Of a stretch of DNA of 64,000 bases, positions 12,886-24,953 are shown piece after piece; positions within the stretch are counted from its first letter, which is position 1; every line of letters begins with the position of its first letter. Both the position numbers and the translations under genes were made by a program. Below the pieces are notes generated by a model, which saw only the letters and a program-made list of their open reading frames with translations, ran no database searches and was not told the DNA's origin. Source of the DNA: Lepus europaeus (lineage: Eukaryota; Chordata; Mammalia; Lagomorpha; Leporidae); NCBI RefSeq assembly GCF_033115175.1, contig NC_084850.1, positions 20,739,218-20,803,217 on the forward strand. Direction: 5' to 3'.

Positions 12886-13373
12886 GGAAAGACAGACATT
12901 TTCTCTGGCATTTTTCTACTGAAAGCTGTGCTCACTCTACAGATTGTAGTCCTTTCTAGGCAGAAAAGCCTCTTCGAGAATGGAAACCTCTTCTGGGAGA
13001 TGGAATCTGAGCTAATCTTGCCTGAGTTCTAGGCAAGCTGCACTTTGCAGCTTTTTTCATGGCACCTGAATGTGTCCTTGCCGCTGCTTTTCCCTGCTGC
13101 CTACATCTGATGGTGCACAGCAGGTTCTCTGCGGTGTGTTAACCTCACATGTTTTCGGGGCTTCACTTGGCAAAGTGCGAATAGGAACCGGGCACCTCTT
13201 AGACTGTTGACTAACGCTCTTGGCTCCTTCCTTTCTGTCATTTCATCTTTTTCCCAGTAAATACTGCACATTTTCAATTTCTCAGCACCTGGCCTAGCCT
13301 GTAATACAGAAATGTGTGGTAAGACAGCTTGTGTAGTGGCAATTACTGAATTAAAAGCCATTCTCTTCTTTAG
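12886..13373. other. Intron-like stretch before the KRAB relic
   Basis: No frame or repeat is recognised. It ends in the pyrimidine tract and acceptor of the KRAB-A exon. Confidence 0.5.
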
Positions 13374-13500
13374 AGTTTGTTGACATTTGAAGATGTGGCC
13401 ATGTATTTTTCTGACAAAGAATAGCAACTACTGGACCCCTCTCAGAAGACCCTCTACAGAGATGTCATGGGAGATGTCTACGAGGATGTTGCCTATCTAG
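13374..13500 (+). pseudogene. Orphan KRAB-A exon with a nonsense mutation (KRAB zinc-finger relic)
   Basis: The acceptor TTCTCTTCTTTAG and the donor CTAG|GTAAAG bound exactly 127 nt, the standard size of a KRAB-A exon. It encodes SLLTFEDVAMYFSDKE, then TAG at 13422-13424, then QLLDPSQKTLYRDVMGD and VYEDVAYL. The stop replaces the invariant tryptophan of the EEW motif, a single-base change from TGG. The exon recruits KAP1/TRIM28 in intact proteins. No KRAB-B exon, SCAN exon or C2H2 finger exon was found in the window. The VxMYFS wording and the presence of CT55 nearby suggest a ZNF75-type ancestor, but that is a guess. Confidence 0.82.
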
Positions 13501-13807
13501 GTAAAGTTTCACCCTTTCTCTTATGTACAAGTTGAGTGATAAGTTTTCATTTCATGGGAAGTGCCTCCGCCTGAGGCAGGGAGGGAAGAAGGGAATGCCA
13601 TTATGTTCTTAGATTTTATCTTAAAATCCCATTGAATCTGTTAAAAGTAATTATTAAAATTTAAAATAAAATAAAATCTAGCATAAAACACACAGAAATG
13701 GCTCCCCATGAGGGTGTGAGTCTCAGTCTTACAGAAGCTGAATGTTCTCAATTGATGGTATGGGGGAAAGGTAGTGTCCAGATAACCAAGCAGCTTCTTT
13801 TTCTTTT
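13501..13807. other. Intron-like stretch after the KRAB relic
   Basis: AT-rich with an AAAATAAAATAAAATC run. No KRAB-B exon is recognised. Confidence 0.5.
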
Positions 13808-14160
13808 TTTAAGATTTATTTGACTTATTTGAAAGAGTTACAGAGAAGGTGAGGCGGGGGGAGGGGAGAGGAAAGAGAGAGGGGAGAGAGAGAGCGAGTG
13901 GTATCTTCCGTTCCCTGGTTTACTCCAAAAATGGACACAACTGCCAGGACTGGGCCAGGCCAAAGCCAGGAGCCAGGAGCTTCTTCTGGGTCTCCCACGT
14001 GAGTGCAGGGGACAAGGACTTGGGCCATCTTTTGTTGCTTTCAATGATGCATTAGCAGGGAGCTGAACTGGAAGTGGAGCAGCCAGAACTTGAACTAGTG
14101 CCCATATGGGATGCCAATACTCCAGGCAGAGGCTTTATCTGCTATGCTACAGTGCCACTT
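13808..14160 (-). mobile_element. C-type SINE
   Basis: Minus-strand copy with the tail TTTAAGATTTATTTGACTTATTTG, a GA-rich stretch, GCCAGGAGCCAGGAGCTTCT and the start TATGCTACAGTGCCAC (reversed). Confidence 0.92.
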
Positions 14161-14869
14161 CCTGAACACTTCTGTAATGCACACCTCATTTTTTATCTAA
14201 ATAGAATTATTTACCTATCATCTCTCTGTTCCCACCTTCAAAGCTGCCCTGACCTTGTTCTTCCATTCTCAGTAAAGGGCACCAATTGCTAAGGCCAAAC
14301 ATCCTTTGCAGTCCTTTACACCAGTCTTTCTCTTCTTTTCCACAAACAATTCATCATCAAAGTTTCTTAGCTCTATGTCCGAACTACGTCCAGAATCCAA
14401 ACATCTCAACCTCTTCCACTCTCGGAATTCTTACCTATGCAACTGTCGTCTGTAACCAAGTTTACCTCAGTAGCACTGGATCACTATTCCCCATGTTGTT
14501 CTCATGACTCTCCCTCAGGTATATTTTTAGTTTTCTCTTTCCATGTCTACCCACAGAAGAGTAATAAGAATATACTAGATTCAAGGATTTTCCCTTTGAA
14601 ACATTTGGAAAATTTTCTGAAATTTAGATGGGAGTCCATGTCCTCAAGGTTGTATTCCCAGAGCATTATTATTGATCCCTAAACTGAAAGTGATGCATTT
14701 GGAACAATGAGAAGAATCATAGATTCAGAGTCCCCCAAATTTTGATGAAAATCTTGGAGAGTCCATGTATAATAATGGGAAGAGAATTTTTTGGATAGGA
14801 ACCTTTACAGATAGTGAACATTTATTTATGATGGTGCATGTGTATTTTTATTGAGATCGATTTTAGATT
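14161..14869. other. No gene or named repeat
   Basis: Unassigned DNA between two SINEs. Short frames only. Confidence 0.5.
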
Positions 14870-14882
14870 CACATGCAGACTT

Positions 14883-15222
14883 TTTTTTTTTTTGACAGGC
14901 AGAGTGGACAGTGAGAGAGAGAGACAGAGAGAAAGGTCTTCCTTTTTCCACTGGTTCACCCCTCAGTGGCCGCTGTGGCCGGCGCGCTGTGGCCAGCACA
15001 CCGCACTGATCTGAAGCCAGGAGCCAGGTGCTTCTCCTGGTCTCCCATGCGGGTGCTGGGCCCAAGCACTTGGGCCATCCTCCACTGCACTCCTGGGCCA
15101 CAGCAGAGAGCTGGACTGGAAGAGGAGTAACCGGGACAGAATCTGGCACCCCGACCGGGACTAGAACGTGGTGTGCCGGCGCTGCAGGCAGAGGATTAGC
15201 CTATTGAGCCGAGGCTTCAGCC
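14883..15222 (-). mobile_element. C-type SINE, subfamily with GACAGGCAGAGTGG tail, with target duplication
   Basis: The tail is a T-run followed by GACAGGCAGAGTGGACAGTG rather than the AAATAAATAAA type. CACATGCAGACTT flanks it at 14870-14882 and 15223-15235. The well-preserved sequence suggests a young copy. Confidence 0.95.
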
Positions 15223-15644
15223 CACATGCAGACTTAAAATGTAATACAAAGAGCATCCATGTACACTTTACTTGGGTTACTACCATCATAGGTGTCACAA
15301 AATTAACATATCACAGGATATTGAGATTGGTACAATCCCCTGATCTTATTCTAACACCCCAGGATCCCAGGTATTTATTTGTGCATGTTTATGTGTGTTG
15401 TTAGTCCTGTAGAGTTTTATCAGTTGTAAATTTGTGTATTCACCACCACTCTCAGAATGTTTAACAGTTCCACTAGTACAAGGATCCTTCTGTTGCCCTC
15501 AAAGGTAACACACTCATACACACACACACACAATCTTTCCCACACCTCCAGATTTCTAAAATGTTGTCATTTGAAAGTTGTTACACAAATAGAATCATAA
15601 AGCATATACAGATGTGTGTGTAGGGGGTGTGGGTGTGTGTAGAT

Positions 15645-15842
15645 GTTTTTTTTTTAACTTTTATTTAATAAATATAAATTTCCAAAGTACAGCTTTTGGA
15701 TTACAGTGCCCCCCCCCCCATAACTTCCCCCCCACCCGCAACCGTCCCATCTCCCGCTCCCTCTCCCATTCCATTCACATCAAGATTCATTTTCAATTAT
15801 CTTTATATCTAGAAGATCAATTTAGAATATATTAAGTAAAGA
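15645..15842 (-). mobile_element. L1 3' end, minus strand
   Basis: On the minus strand it reads the G-rich segment, then GGAAATTTATATTTATTAAA and an A-rich end, the terminal 200 bp of the L1 3' UTR. It contains a long C-run at 15711-15719. Confidence 0.9.
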
Positions 15843-16351
15843 TTACAGCAGTTTGCTTTTTAACTCATAATAATCGCCAGGACATTCATGTAAACTGTTG
15901 GTTGAATCAACAGTTAGTTCCCGTTTACTGCATTGAAGCAATCCATGGTACCAATACACCAATCTTGGTTTCACCACCCCCTGTTGAAGAATCTCATTGC
16001 TGTCTCCAGGTCTTACAGTGAGACTGCTGTGAATATTCATGTACGTGTTTTGATGTCAGGATCTCAAGTGGCATCTTAACCTCTGTGCCAGGTGCCTGCC
16101 TGAGAATTCACTTTCTGTAGTGGTCATAGTGTTGTTGTCTGTGTAGTATAAATGGAAATCTGGTGCCTTGTGGCTTTTAAGAAATTGGTCCATATTTCCG
16201 TGAAACAATTTCATGATAATAAAGTACATATTATTCACTCATTATCTTCCTAGTTGCTATAGAGTGTGTAGTGATATTTCCTTCTAATATCGGTGCTTTA
16301 TGTGTTCTATGGTTTTGTCAGTTTTGAAATATTTTCAGTTGTATACATTTT

Positions 16352-16672
16352 TAAAAGGATTTATTTATTTATTTGAAATTCAGAGTTACACACAGAGAGA
16401 AGGAGATGCAGAGAGACAGAGAGGCCTTCCATCTGCTGGCTCACTCCCCAGTTGGTCACACCCACCAGAGCTGTGCCAATCCGAAGCCAGGAGCCAGGAG
16501 CTTCTTCCAGGTCTCCCTTGCAGGTGCAGGATTGGGCCATCTTCTACTGCTTTTCCAGCAATAGCAGAGACTCGGATCAGAAGTGGAACAGCCAGGACTT
16601 GAACCAGCGCCCATATTGGATGCCAGCACTGCAGGCAGTGGCTTTACCTGCTACACCACAGCGCTGGCCCCC
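16352..16672 (-). mobile_element. C-type SINE
   Basis: Minus-strand copy from AAAAGGATTTATTTATTTAT to CACCACAGCGCTGGCCCC, complete and moderately diverged. Confidence 0.94.
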
Positions 16673-16689
16673 AAGCTCTATAAATTTTT

Positions 16690-17110
16690 AACAAGCATTG
16701 TGTGTGATTATTATTTCTGTATGCATTTTTCTTGTTTCATTCTTCCAACCAGCTTTAATTTTGCTTTATATTTCCCCATTTTTTTTTTAGGAAGGAACTT
16801 AACATTGTTGATGGAGATGATTTTTTATTTCCATTGTAAATATTTAGAGCTATAAAATTTCCTCTGAGCACTTGTTTAAATGCATTCCACATAGTGACAT
16901 ATTTTATTTTCTATCCCCTCAGGGTCATGTATTTTTAAAATTTTGAGACTGTTTTTGTAGCATGCATTACTTAGATGGATACTGTATTATTTCCACATTT
17001 TGATGTTTTAGTTGTTGCTGTTTTCTTTCTGTGTTTGATTTTTAGTTTCATTAAATTTTTTATCAGATTTCCCTTTTACTCATTTAAGTTGTGGTTTTCT
17101 TTTTTTCTCT
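16690..17110 (-). mobile_element. Old L1 ORF2 fragment, minus strand
   Basis: TTTCCTCTGAGCACTTGTTT, ATGCATTCCACATAGTG and the following T-rich text match the reversed L1 ORF2 region near the same place as the 8 kb fragment. Highly diverged. Confidence 0.65.
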
Positions 17111-17971
17111 TGGTCTGTTGAGTGATTTTTTTGTTGCATCCTGACCATTTTGTCCATTATGTTAGGGAATCTGGGTCCTACTTCAGTATTTTATTTTAGT
17201 AGGCACAAGGTTGTTGTGCTTTAGCATGCAGGTGCTGTCTCACTTTTGTGGGCTGTGGAGCTGTGCTTCCAATGGCAGTTTGCTATCAGAGTGCTGTTTG
17301 CCTTCCACAACTTACCCGGGTCCCTGCCCTTGCTACCTGAGAATGTGCTTGTCCTTTCCCTAGGACAGGATATTTCTCAGTGAGCAAGGGGAGTCTCAAG
17401 TCTGTGGGACTTCCTAGCCTAGGCTCCTTGATGTGGTTGGATCTTGCCTGCCACCTCTGCCGGGCTACATGGGCACCTCCTGATAAGAGGAAGGGGATCT
17501 TCCATCCGCAATATTTAAGAGACTTCCTATGTGTTCCCTGAGTATGTTTGGATTCTTCCTGCCAGTTTTGCTTCTACTTTGGATTTCTCAGCTGGATCTG
17601 GGGGCGTCTTCAGCCCAATATGTAGGACACTTACATTGGCAGGATGCCAAGCTGATTCTTTTTGCTAGTTATGTCTGATTTGCATGCTTTAGTCAGAATA
17701 CTACCTGTTCAGGTTGGGGAATGAATAAGCCAACGTAGGCATCCGTATCTGGACAGGTTGAGGATTTTATCTGGGATGGATTTGGGGGTGTAATACACCC
17801 TGATTTCTTATTCTTTCAGTCCTAGTTCTCAAATCATTTTAACTTCTCCTTTTTATTTTTCAGCAGTATGTTTGGCTTATCCCTTGCATTGTTTAATGGG
17901 TTTCTTACTATGCCTAGCAGTGGTGCCTACTGTGGTGCTCAGACTGGATCAGAAATTCCTTGTTTCTGTGT
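17111..17971. other. No gene recognised
   Basis: Possibly decayed L1 at the left edge; the remainder is unassigned. Confidence 0.45.
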
Positions 17972-18780
17972 CTTTTTTTTTAGAAAGCTTTGATTTAATA
18001 TATATAAATTTCATAGGTACAGCTGTTGGGATATAGTGGTTCTTCTCCACATACCGGCGCTCCCACCCCCAAACTGTCCCACCTCCTACTCTCTCTCCCA
18101 TCCCATTCTTTGTGGTGGAATAAGAAGGCCATGCCAAGATGGTCACTGGCAAGTGAGTGTCAGTTACTCCTGAATGGCTTTGAAACCCACCGGACAACGG
18201 AGCCTGCCTGGCAACAGGCTGTGATTGGATGGCTTTGAAACCCACATGGCAAACGGAGCCTGCCTAGCAACAGGCTATGATTGGATGGCTTTGGGGGCAT
18301 AGACTGCCTTGACTGGATTGGCTGGTCTTGGCTATATAAGCTGTTGTACTAACTGAAATAAAGGAGTCTGTGGGCTGCTTGCCTCAAGCCTGCTTTCACT
18401 GACTCCTGGGGTCTGTGTGGGTCTGTGTGGTGACTCCACGCCTCTTGCCCCCACCACGCTCCTCCTCTCAAAAACGAATCCACTGCAACATTGTTGAGAA
18501 ATCAACTGCAACAATTCTTCATGAAGATTAATTTTTAATTATCTCTATATTAAGAAGATCAGCTCTATACTAAGTCAAGATTTCAACAGTTTGCACCCAC
18601 ACAGACACTCAAAGTATAAAGTACTGTTTGAACACTAGTTTTACTGTTAATTCTCATAGTACAAGTCATTGAGGACAGAGGTCCTACATGAGGAACAAGT
18701 GCACAGTGACTCCTGTTGTTGATTTAACAATTTAGTGTCTTTTAAAAACAATCATCATTGCCTTTCTAAACTCCATTCCT
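17972..18780 (-). mobile_element. Older L1 3' end, minus strand, split by a solo LTR
   Basis: Part one is 17972-18110 (TTAATATATATAAATTTCAT, then CCCACCTCCTACTCTCTC). Part two is 18520-18780 (AGATTAATTTTTAATTATCT, then GAGGACAGAGGTCCTACATG). The same order occurs uninterrupted at 46515-47200. Confidence 0.82.
18111..18513 (+). mobile_element. Solo endogenous-retrovirus LTR, 403 bp, with 6 bp target duplication
   Basis: The element starts TGTGGTGGAATAAG and ends CAACTGCAACA, the expected TG...CA termini. It is flanked by ATTCTT at 18105-18110 and 18514-18519. A TATA box (CTATATAAG, 18332-18340) and AATAAA (18357-18362) show plus orientation. The U3 part holds a 55 bp tandem repeat (18174-18228 and 18229-18284), each with an inverted CCAAT box (GATTGG), and the start of a third. 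The 6 bp duplication fits class II (betaretrovirus-like) elements. It interrupts an older minus-strand L1 3' end, which resumes at 18520. No internal viral genes are present. Confidence 0.88.
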
Positions 18781-19914
18781 ATAATCTCCTTGCTGTGGGA
18801 CACAGAGACTCAGTTTTCTGTTTGTCCTGCCAGGGTTGAAACTCAAAATTGATGATGATGGAAATGATAATTTTTTCCCTGTTTGTGCATTGAGAGATAC
18901 AAGCACCCTCTTTTCTCAATTGCTATAACTGATTATCTCCCAAGCAAAGATAATGTGATGTCAAGGAAAGTTGGAAGCCATGGATTTATGTCTAGGTCAC
19001 ATCTGGTTTATGTTGGCCAAGGTTATTCTGTGTTTAGTATTTCATAAAATGTTACTTTTAATGCTTTTAATGAAAATGACATATTTTATATTAAACTTAA
19101 ATATTCAATAGAATTCCTTTGATATCAAATTACCCAGGAATTGCCAATGTTCACTTTTTTGGAATAGATCCTTTAGGATATATTTTTTTCTACCAAGAAA
19201 TCTTTCTCAGCCTATTTTTGTATTTGTAAAATGTGGACAATAATACCTAGCTCACAGGGCTAATGTGAAGATGAAGTGAAACATGTATGAGCTGGCCTAA
19301 CTCAGGGATTGACCATGATGTCCCACAAACGTTTGTAATTTCCGTTCATTGTGTAACAAGGCATTTGGAAAATAAACTTTGGTCATTTGTTCAACTTTTA
19401 AGCATTCTTGTGTTTTCTGTCATTTCCTGCTGGTTTACTGATGGTCAGAGTTTGTTGTTCTGACATGACCTTCCTGGAGATGCTGTTGTTTAGTCAGTGC
19501 TAATAAACAGTGTTCTGATGTCCCAGTTCTACTAGATACAGTGCTCATGAGCAAGAGAACTATAATTCACCAGAGAACCTCAGTGTGATGTACCTGAAGA
19601 TGGAGGGGAGGTGATGGCTAGGAGTGCAATTTTTCTTGACGGTATTTAAGCTGTCATGTGCATCCTCAATTTAATAAACTCAAGGATTTCATTTCAGGAT
19701 AGTTGGGAGGACTTCCCTCAGCTTATGTTCTAGAAGGCTGTGGGACCTATCAGGGGTTTGAAGCATTGAGTCATATTTGGATTCTAGCAGTAGACAAAAT
19801 GGAAAAACGGTGGAGATATTTTGGCACTGGGGAGGGACGCTGAGTCCTAAGCTCAGAGCTAGTCCCAGCTGTCTTGACCGCCTATTTTGGACCAGGAACC
19901 AAGATCGCCAACTC
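18781..19914. other. No gene; one MIR fragment
   Basis: AT-rich unassigned DNA apart from the MIR fragment at 19203-19302. Confidence 0.5.
19203..19302 (+). mobile_element. MIR 3' fragment
   Basis: TTTGTAAAATGTGGACAATA and CTCACAGGGCTAATGTGAAG match the second half of MIR. Confidence 0.7.
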
Positions 19915-20115
19915 TTATTTTTTTCATTGTTTATATTTATTTCTTTTTAATTTGTATATGTCTCATAAATGCAACATTATGTACATAATAATTCTTCCTA
20001 ACGTTCCCGCCTTCCCACCCATTCTCCCCCTTCCTGCTCTCTCTCTCATTTTATCTGAGAAAGAGAAATAGAAAGAAAAAGGAAAAAAAAAAAAACAAAC
20101 TTAGTCAAACAAAAA
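19915..20115 (-). mobile_element. Older L1 3' end, minus strand
   Basis: TTTGTATATGTCTCATAAAT, CATAATAATTCTTCCTAACG and a pyrimidine-rich block match the older L1 tail at 46515; an A-rich stretch follows. Confidence 0.75.
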
Positions 20116-20382
20116 AAAACTAAGAGAAGTGGCCCTCAAGTGTCTATACAAGGGCTGATGTATGTTATTGCTTTCCTCTCCAGTTCCGCTGGTGTCTCAG
20201 GGTCTGTCTTAGTCTTCTATGTGTGCATGGTCCTGTCTGTTCTCTGGCAGTGTCCCCTCCATGTATCTCTAGTCCTGGGTGAAACAGGAGGTACTGAACA
20301 TAAGCAGACCCAGGATGTGCTCCTTGAAATGAATGCTCTACTTCAGCCATGAGATGCCAAACTCTCGGGGAAAGCATCATGA

Positions 20383-20730
20383 TGGGGGTAGAACTGTGAC
20401 AAACCAGGTTAAGCCACCATCTGCAGCACCCACATCCTTTATGGGTGCCACTTTGAAGTCTGGCTGCTGCAGTTCCAATCCAGCTCCCTGCTCATGTGCC
20501 TGGGAAAGCATCAGAGATGTCCCAAGTACTTGGGACCCTGAACCCACGTGGAAGACCTGGATGAAGCTCCTGGTACCTGGCTTTGGGTTGGCCCAGCTCC
20601 AGCCATTGCAGCCATATGGGGAGTGAACCAGTGGATGGAAGACCTCTCTCTCTCTCTCCTCTCCAATTTCAAATAATTAAATATTAATTTCAAATAAATA
20701 TTAAAAATAAATAAACAAAATCTCAACCAC
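20383..20730 (+). mobile_element. C-type SINE, degenerate
   Basis: Plus-strand copy with AAACCAGGTTAAGCCACC, CCCAAGTACTTGGGACCCTG and a CT stretch, ending in an AAATAAACAAAATC tail. Confidence 0.88.
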
Positions 20731-21339
20731 AACAAAAAGAAAGCACCATGATGTCCTGCTACTGTGCTATACTGGAAATTTCTGGAACTCTGCTGGAAGT
20801 CTACCCAGTCAGGGTCATACCCTTCAGGATCAGAGCCTTGATTCCACGACCCCTGGACTGCAATCCAGAGTCACAGACATCGCCCCTTTCTTCCAGTTTA
20901 CATTTGATGCAGACTCCAGTTCTCAGACTGCAACTGTTTTCACTCTGAATCATTGAGGGAGCCACCTGCAGATCAGGACAGGACAATGGCAGAGTGGACA
21001 CAGTAGGGCTGACAAGAGGGCACCCTGAGCCCTTCCTTTTGGAAAACCCAATGAAAGTCATGGACTTACTCCCCAGAAAATGACCCATTCACATCCAGTC
21101 CTGTATACAGTTCCTAAAGGTTTGCAAGATGTCCTCGCTCATGCAAATGCCCTCTACAATTCTGCCATGTCTCTCTGTCACTAGCCCCACGAGGCCATGC
21201 ACGTGGAAGTTCATGAAATTAAATACCCCACTCCAGATTTCAAGCAACCCACAGGCATTACTTCAGAAAGTTGAAAAGGAGTGAACCTCTCTAATCTCAA
21301 ATTCCACAGAGGCCAGGCTAAGGATACTGCACTTTTTTA
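20731..21339. other. No gene recognised
   Basis: Unassigned DNA. Frames up to 95 codons overlap on both strands and lack motifs. Confidence 0.5.
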
Positions 21340-21691
21340 TGTAGATTTTTTATTTATTGATTTGAAAGAGTTACAGAGAGTGGGAGAGAGGAAGAGAGGG
21401 AGGGAGAGGGAGAAAGAGAGAGAGGGGGGGGGAGTCTTCTTTCTACTGGTTCACTCTCCAGTGGCCGCAATGGCTGGACCTGAGCTGATCCAAAGCCAGG
21501 AGCCAGGAATTTTTTCTGGGTCTCCCAAATGGATGCAGGGGCCCAAGGACTTGGGCCATCTTCTACTGCTTTCCCAGGCCACAGCAGAGAGCTGGATTGG
21601 AAGTGGAGCAGCCAGGACTTGTACTGGTGCCCATATGGCATGCCAGTGCTGCATGCTAGGGCTTTAAACCGCTGCACCACAACACTGACTC
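21340..21691 (-). mobile_element. C-type SINE with GA-rich expansion
   Basis: Minus-strand copy with TTATTTATTGATTTGAAAGAG, about 65 bp of GA-rich repeat with a G-run, the core GCCAGGAGCCAGGAATTTTT, and the start CTGCACCACAACACTGAC (reversed). Confidence 0.92.
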
Positions 21692-22784
21692 TTAGGCCTC
21701 TTCTCTTAAGGAAAACCTCCTACAGGTGTGCTGGCCTATGCTCTTTCCCAGTCCAACAAGAATGTCTTGTTATTCTGAACATAAGGAGATCAAAATAAAT
21801 ACCTGTGGAATCCTTACAATACCATTGAATAACCCTGAAAGGCCACCTAGGTTTGAGTCATCCTCCCAGCTCAAGGGTCTCAAGTAGTTATACTGTGTAT
21901 ATCATCATCAATCATCCTACACCCCTGAGCAGCATGTGGAGTTCCACTCATATCCCCGTGCACTCAGCCCACTGCCCCTCCTGCCACAGCTTGTCACGTG
22001 GCTCTCCTATGACAAATCATAGCATGGAGCCAGGCCACGAGGACTTCGCTGTGCCATCAGAAGGAAATTCATTGTGGGGCTCCTGCAGTAAGCCAGATAC
22101 CCTTCCATTCAGCCTGTATTCAGTAGTTTGGTTAAACCTCATCCAGGGTAATGAGCTCAGTATTGGTGTCATCCCCTGAATATACAAGAAGGAGTGAGGT
22201 TTGAGACTTAGGGGGATGAAGTAAGTGGTGCAGGGTCACATGGTCCAGGCTATGGGGAAGTGGTGAGTAGGGGAGACTGGGCAGTCTCCTGCTCTCCAAA
22301 TGGCTAAACACAGAAGAGAACTCTTAGTGCAACCTCTGAGGTCAGAGATTGTCAAGCCCATGCCTGCACAGGTCTGCACACCCGCACCTGCCGCTGTGCA
22401 TTGGGACCCCTCTGCACTCTCTGAGTGAACTCAGTTTTCTGGTCTATTCCCTGAAGGGAATCAAGACACAGAAATCCTCATGATTCTTCTCCCCACACCC
22501 CCACCCAGCTTTTGGATAAAATGCACATTCTGTACCCACATGACCTTTACCAGGATGAGGGCATGACTTTAAGGGCAGATGTGTCCAAGTGGAACTCGCT
22601 GAGAGCTCTGCACCCTGACACACAGGGTGTCTATCTCCCATATGAGGAGAATCATGGTGTGCACTTAATATGTCCTTCCTGGATGCCACTGCATGCAAAG
22701 CCAGGAACAGCACACCTACCCAGAAGAAGTGTTCACCTTGGGTTCATTGCTGCTGAGGACTCCTTCCTAAGAAGCTGTCATTGT
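21692..22784. other. No gene; possible old MIR/L2 piece
   Basis: Around 22150-22260 the text GGTGTCATCCCCTGAATATA and GCAGGGTCACATGGTCC hints at an old MIR or L2 core. The 170-codon frame at 22512-23024 runs into repeat copy 2 and is not credible. Confidence 0.4.
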
Positions 22785-23945
22785 CCTGAGCTCAGGTGCC
22801 TGTCCTTCTCTGCAGGGCATCCAGGAACTCTTCTTTGTAGCTGTGGACACAGCGATTCATCCTGTCCAGCCTCCCAGTGGCCAGTCCTCCTCCAACTGAT
22901 TCAACACCTTCCTCTGCCCCACCACCCGTGGATGCATGTGTCTCCTTCCCAGTTAAACTTCCCCACTGGGCTGATGGTTTCTCCCCAAACCCTCCTGGGT
23001 GATCTATCTTCACAGGCCCTTTAGTAAAGCTGTGTGTGACAAAAGGGCCCTAGGCAATGGCAGGGGCCACATCCCTGAACAAGTAGAGGTGGTTTAACAT
23101 CAGAAGCTAGTGCTGAGGGTACAGGCCTTGAGCAGTGGTCAGGGAGGAGGTCCCCACATCCTGCTGCCATTGGGACCTGGCTCAGTGTGCAGTGAACTCC
23201 CCTGCATTCCTAGAGGGCCTGGGATGTGAGAGGTGAAGGAACGTGTGAGGGCAGAGAGGGGAACCAGTAGGGGCAGAGAAGGGGGAAAGTCCCCAGGGTG
23301 CTCAGTGCATGTGGGAGGGGCAGTATCTGCTGGTGGGCAGTTACAGAGTCAGGATTCTAGAAGCCCCTGGAGACTGAGGCGAGACCCCTGCTTCCTGATG
23401 GAGGCATCTGCAGGGACTGGCTTCCAGGTCCTGGTGAAAGATGCCCCTGAGTTGTGAGGCTACTTATGCTCTCTGAGGGACAAGGAGGCCTTGGGACAGG
23501 GAGCCCTTTTAGTCAGTGCCCTGAGGAAGGTGGGTCAGGGCCTGGCCTCTGGTGTGGGCTGGAACAAAGGTGCAGTCTTTGAGAACCTTCAGATTTCTCA
23601 AGTATGCGAAACATGGGAGTTTAGGGTTGTCCTCTGCATGTAACCTTGAACTCTTAAAAACAGTGACCAAACAATTCATGTAGAGAGTCTGTACATTTAT
23701 AATCCATGGTTGAGACTTGTTAAGAAGAGGTCTCAGTGGAGCCAAACTACAGCTTCATCAAGGAGGGGATGTCAGCAGTATCTGTGTTCCCTGGGTCACA
23801 AAGCCAGCTTTGTCCAGTGCAGAGTGAACAATGAAGAATTGCTTTTGACATCCACAAGGAGGCAGCATCACCCCAGCACTTAGTATGAGTTCTGCAGTTG
23901 GATCAATGGCTGAAGTAGGGTTATCCTTTTGAATTGAATCTATGA
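22785..23945 (+). repeat. Three-copy repeat family, copy 2
   Basis: This copy is in the same orientation as copy 1 and is very similar to it through the central 450 bp (23080-23530). It also preserves a 3' part (GGGTCACAAAGCCAGC to GTTGGATCAATGGC) that is weak in copy 1 but present in copy 3. Confidence 0.8.
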
Positions 23946-24210
23946 AATATGTGAAACTTGTTCTCTTCATATTAATAAAATTATTTTAAAGGTTTCAAGT
24001 AAAAAATAAATCTTTTCTTGTGCATAGTATACTATGAAATGCACACCATCCATTTGTACTTTTACTGCAGTTTGTCACTAAGCAGCATCATAGTACTCCA
24101 TAGATTAAATAAAACAACTGCCACATGAGTTTGGACATAGTTCCCTGGGGAGAAAATTATTGAAATGATATACAGAGAAAATGAAACGCAGTTCTGAATA
24201 ATTCACTCTT

Positions 24211-24266
24211 TTAAAAAAAAGATTTATTTTTATTTGAAAAGCAGAGTGACACACAGAGAGAAGGAC

Positions 24267-24303
<37 letters not shown>

Positions 24304-24535
24304 GAGGTCTTTCATCCACTGGTTCACTCCCCAGATGGCCGCAATGGCTGGAGCTGTGCTGATCTGAAGGCAGGAGCAAGGAGCTTCTTCTGGGTTTCCC
24401 ATGTGGGTACAAGGGCTCAAGGACTTGAGCCATATTCTACTGCTTTCCTAGGACATAGCAAGAGAGCTAGATCAGAAGTGGGATGTTGGCATTGCAGGTG
24501 GTGGCTTTACCTGTTACGACACAGTGCCAACCCCA
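24211..24535 (-). mobile_element. C-type SINE
   Basis: Minus-strand copy with an AAAAGATTTATTTTTATTTG tail, a (GA) run at about 24272-24308, and CGACACAGTGCCAACCCC at its far end. Confidence 0.92.
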
Positions 24536-24631
24536 AATAATTCTCTCTTAAATGACAAGTATATCTCTGGACTTTTATGGGCAATGTACACCTAACCAAA
24601 GTTTCTTTATTCTACTATTAGATGTAGTTTA

Positions 24632-24953
24632 TTTTTAAAAGATTTCTTTTATTTATTTGAAAGAGTTAGAGAGAAAGGTAGAGCCAGAGAGAGAGTTCTT
24701 CCATTCGCTGGTCCACTCCCCAGATGACTGCAACGGCCAGAGCTGAGCTGAGCCGAAGCCAGGAGCCAGGAGCTTCTTCCAGGTCTTCCATGCAGGTGCA
24801 GGAACCCAAGAACTTGAGCCATATTCTACTGCTTTCCCAGGCCATAGCAGAGAGCTGGATTGGAATTGGAGCAGCCGAACCTGAACTGGGGCCCATATGG
24901 GATGCTGACACTGCAAGTGGCGGCTTAACCCACTACGCCACAGCTCCGGCCCC
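24632..24953 (-). mobile_element. C-type SINE
   Basis: Minus-strand copy from TTTTTAAAAGATTTCTTTTA to CGCCACAGCTCCGGCCCC, complete. Confidence 0.93.

Noticed and set aside
22512-23024. A 170-codon plus-strand frame.
   Set aside because: It crosses the border into the three-copy repeat, and the frame is not kept in the other two copies.
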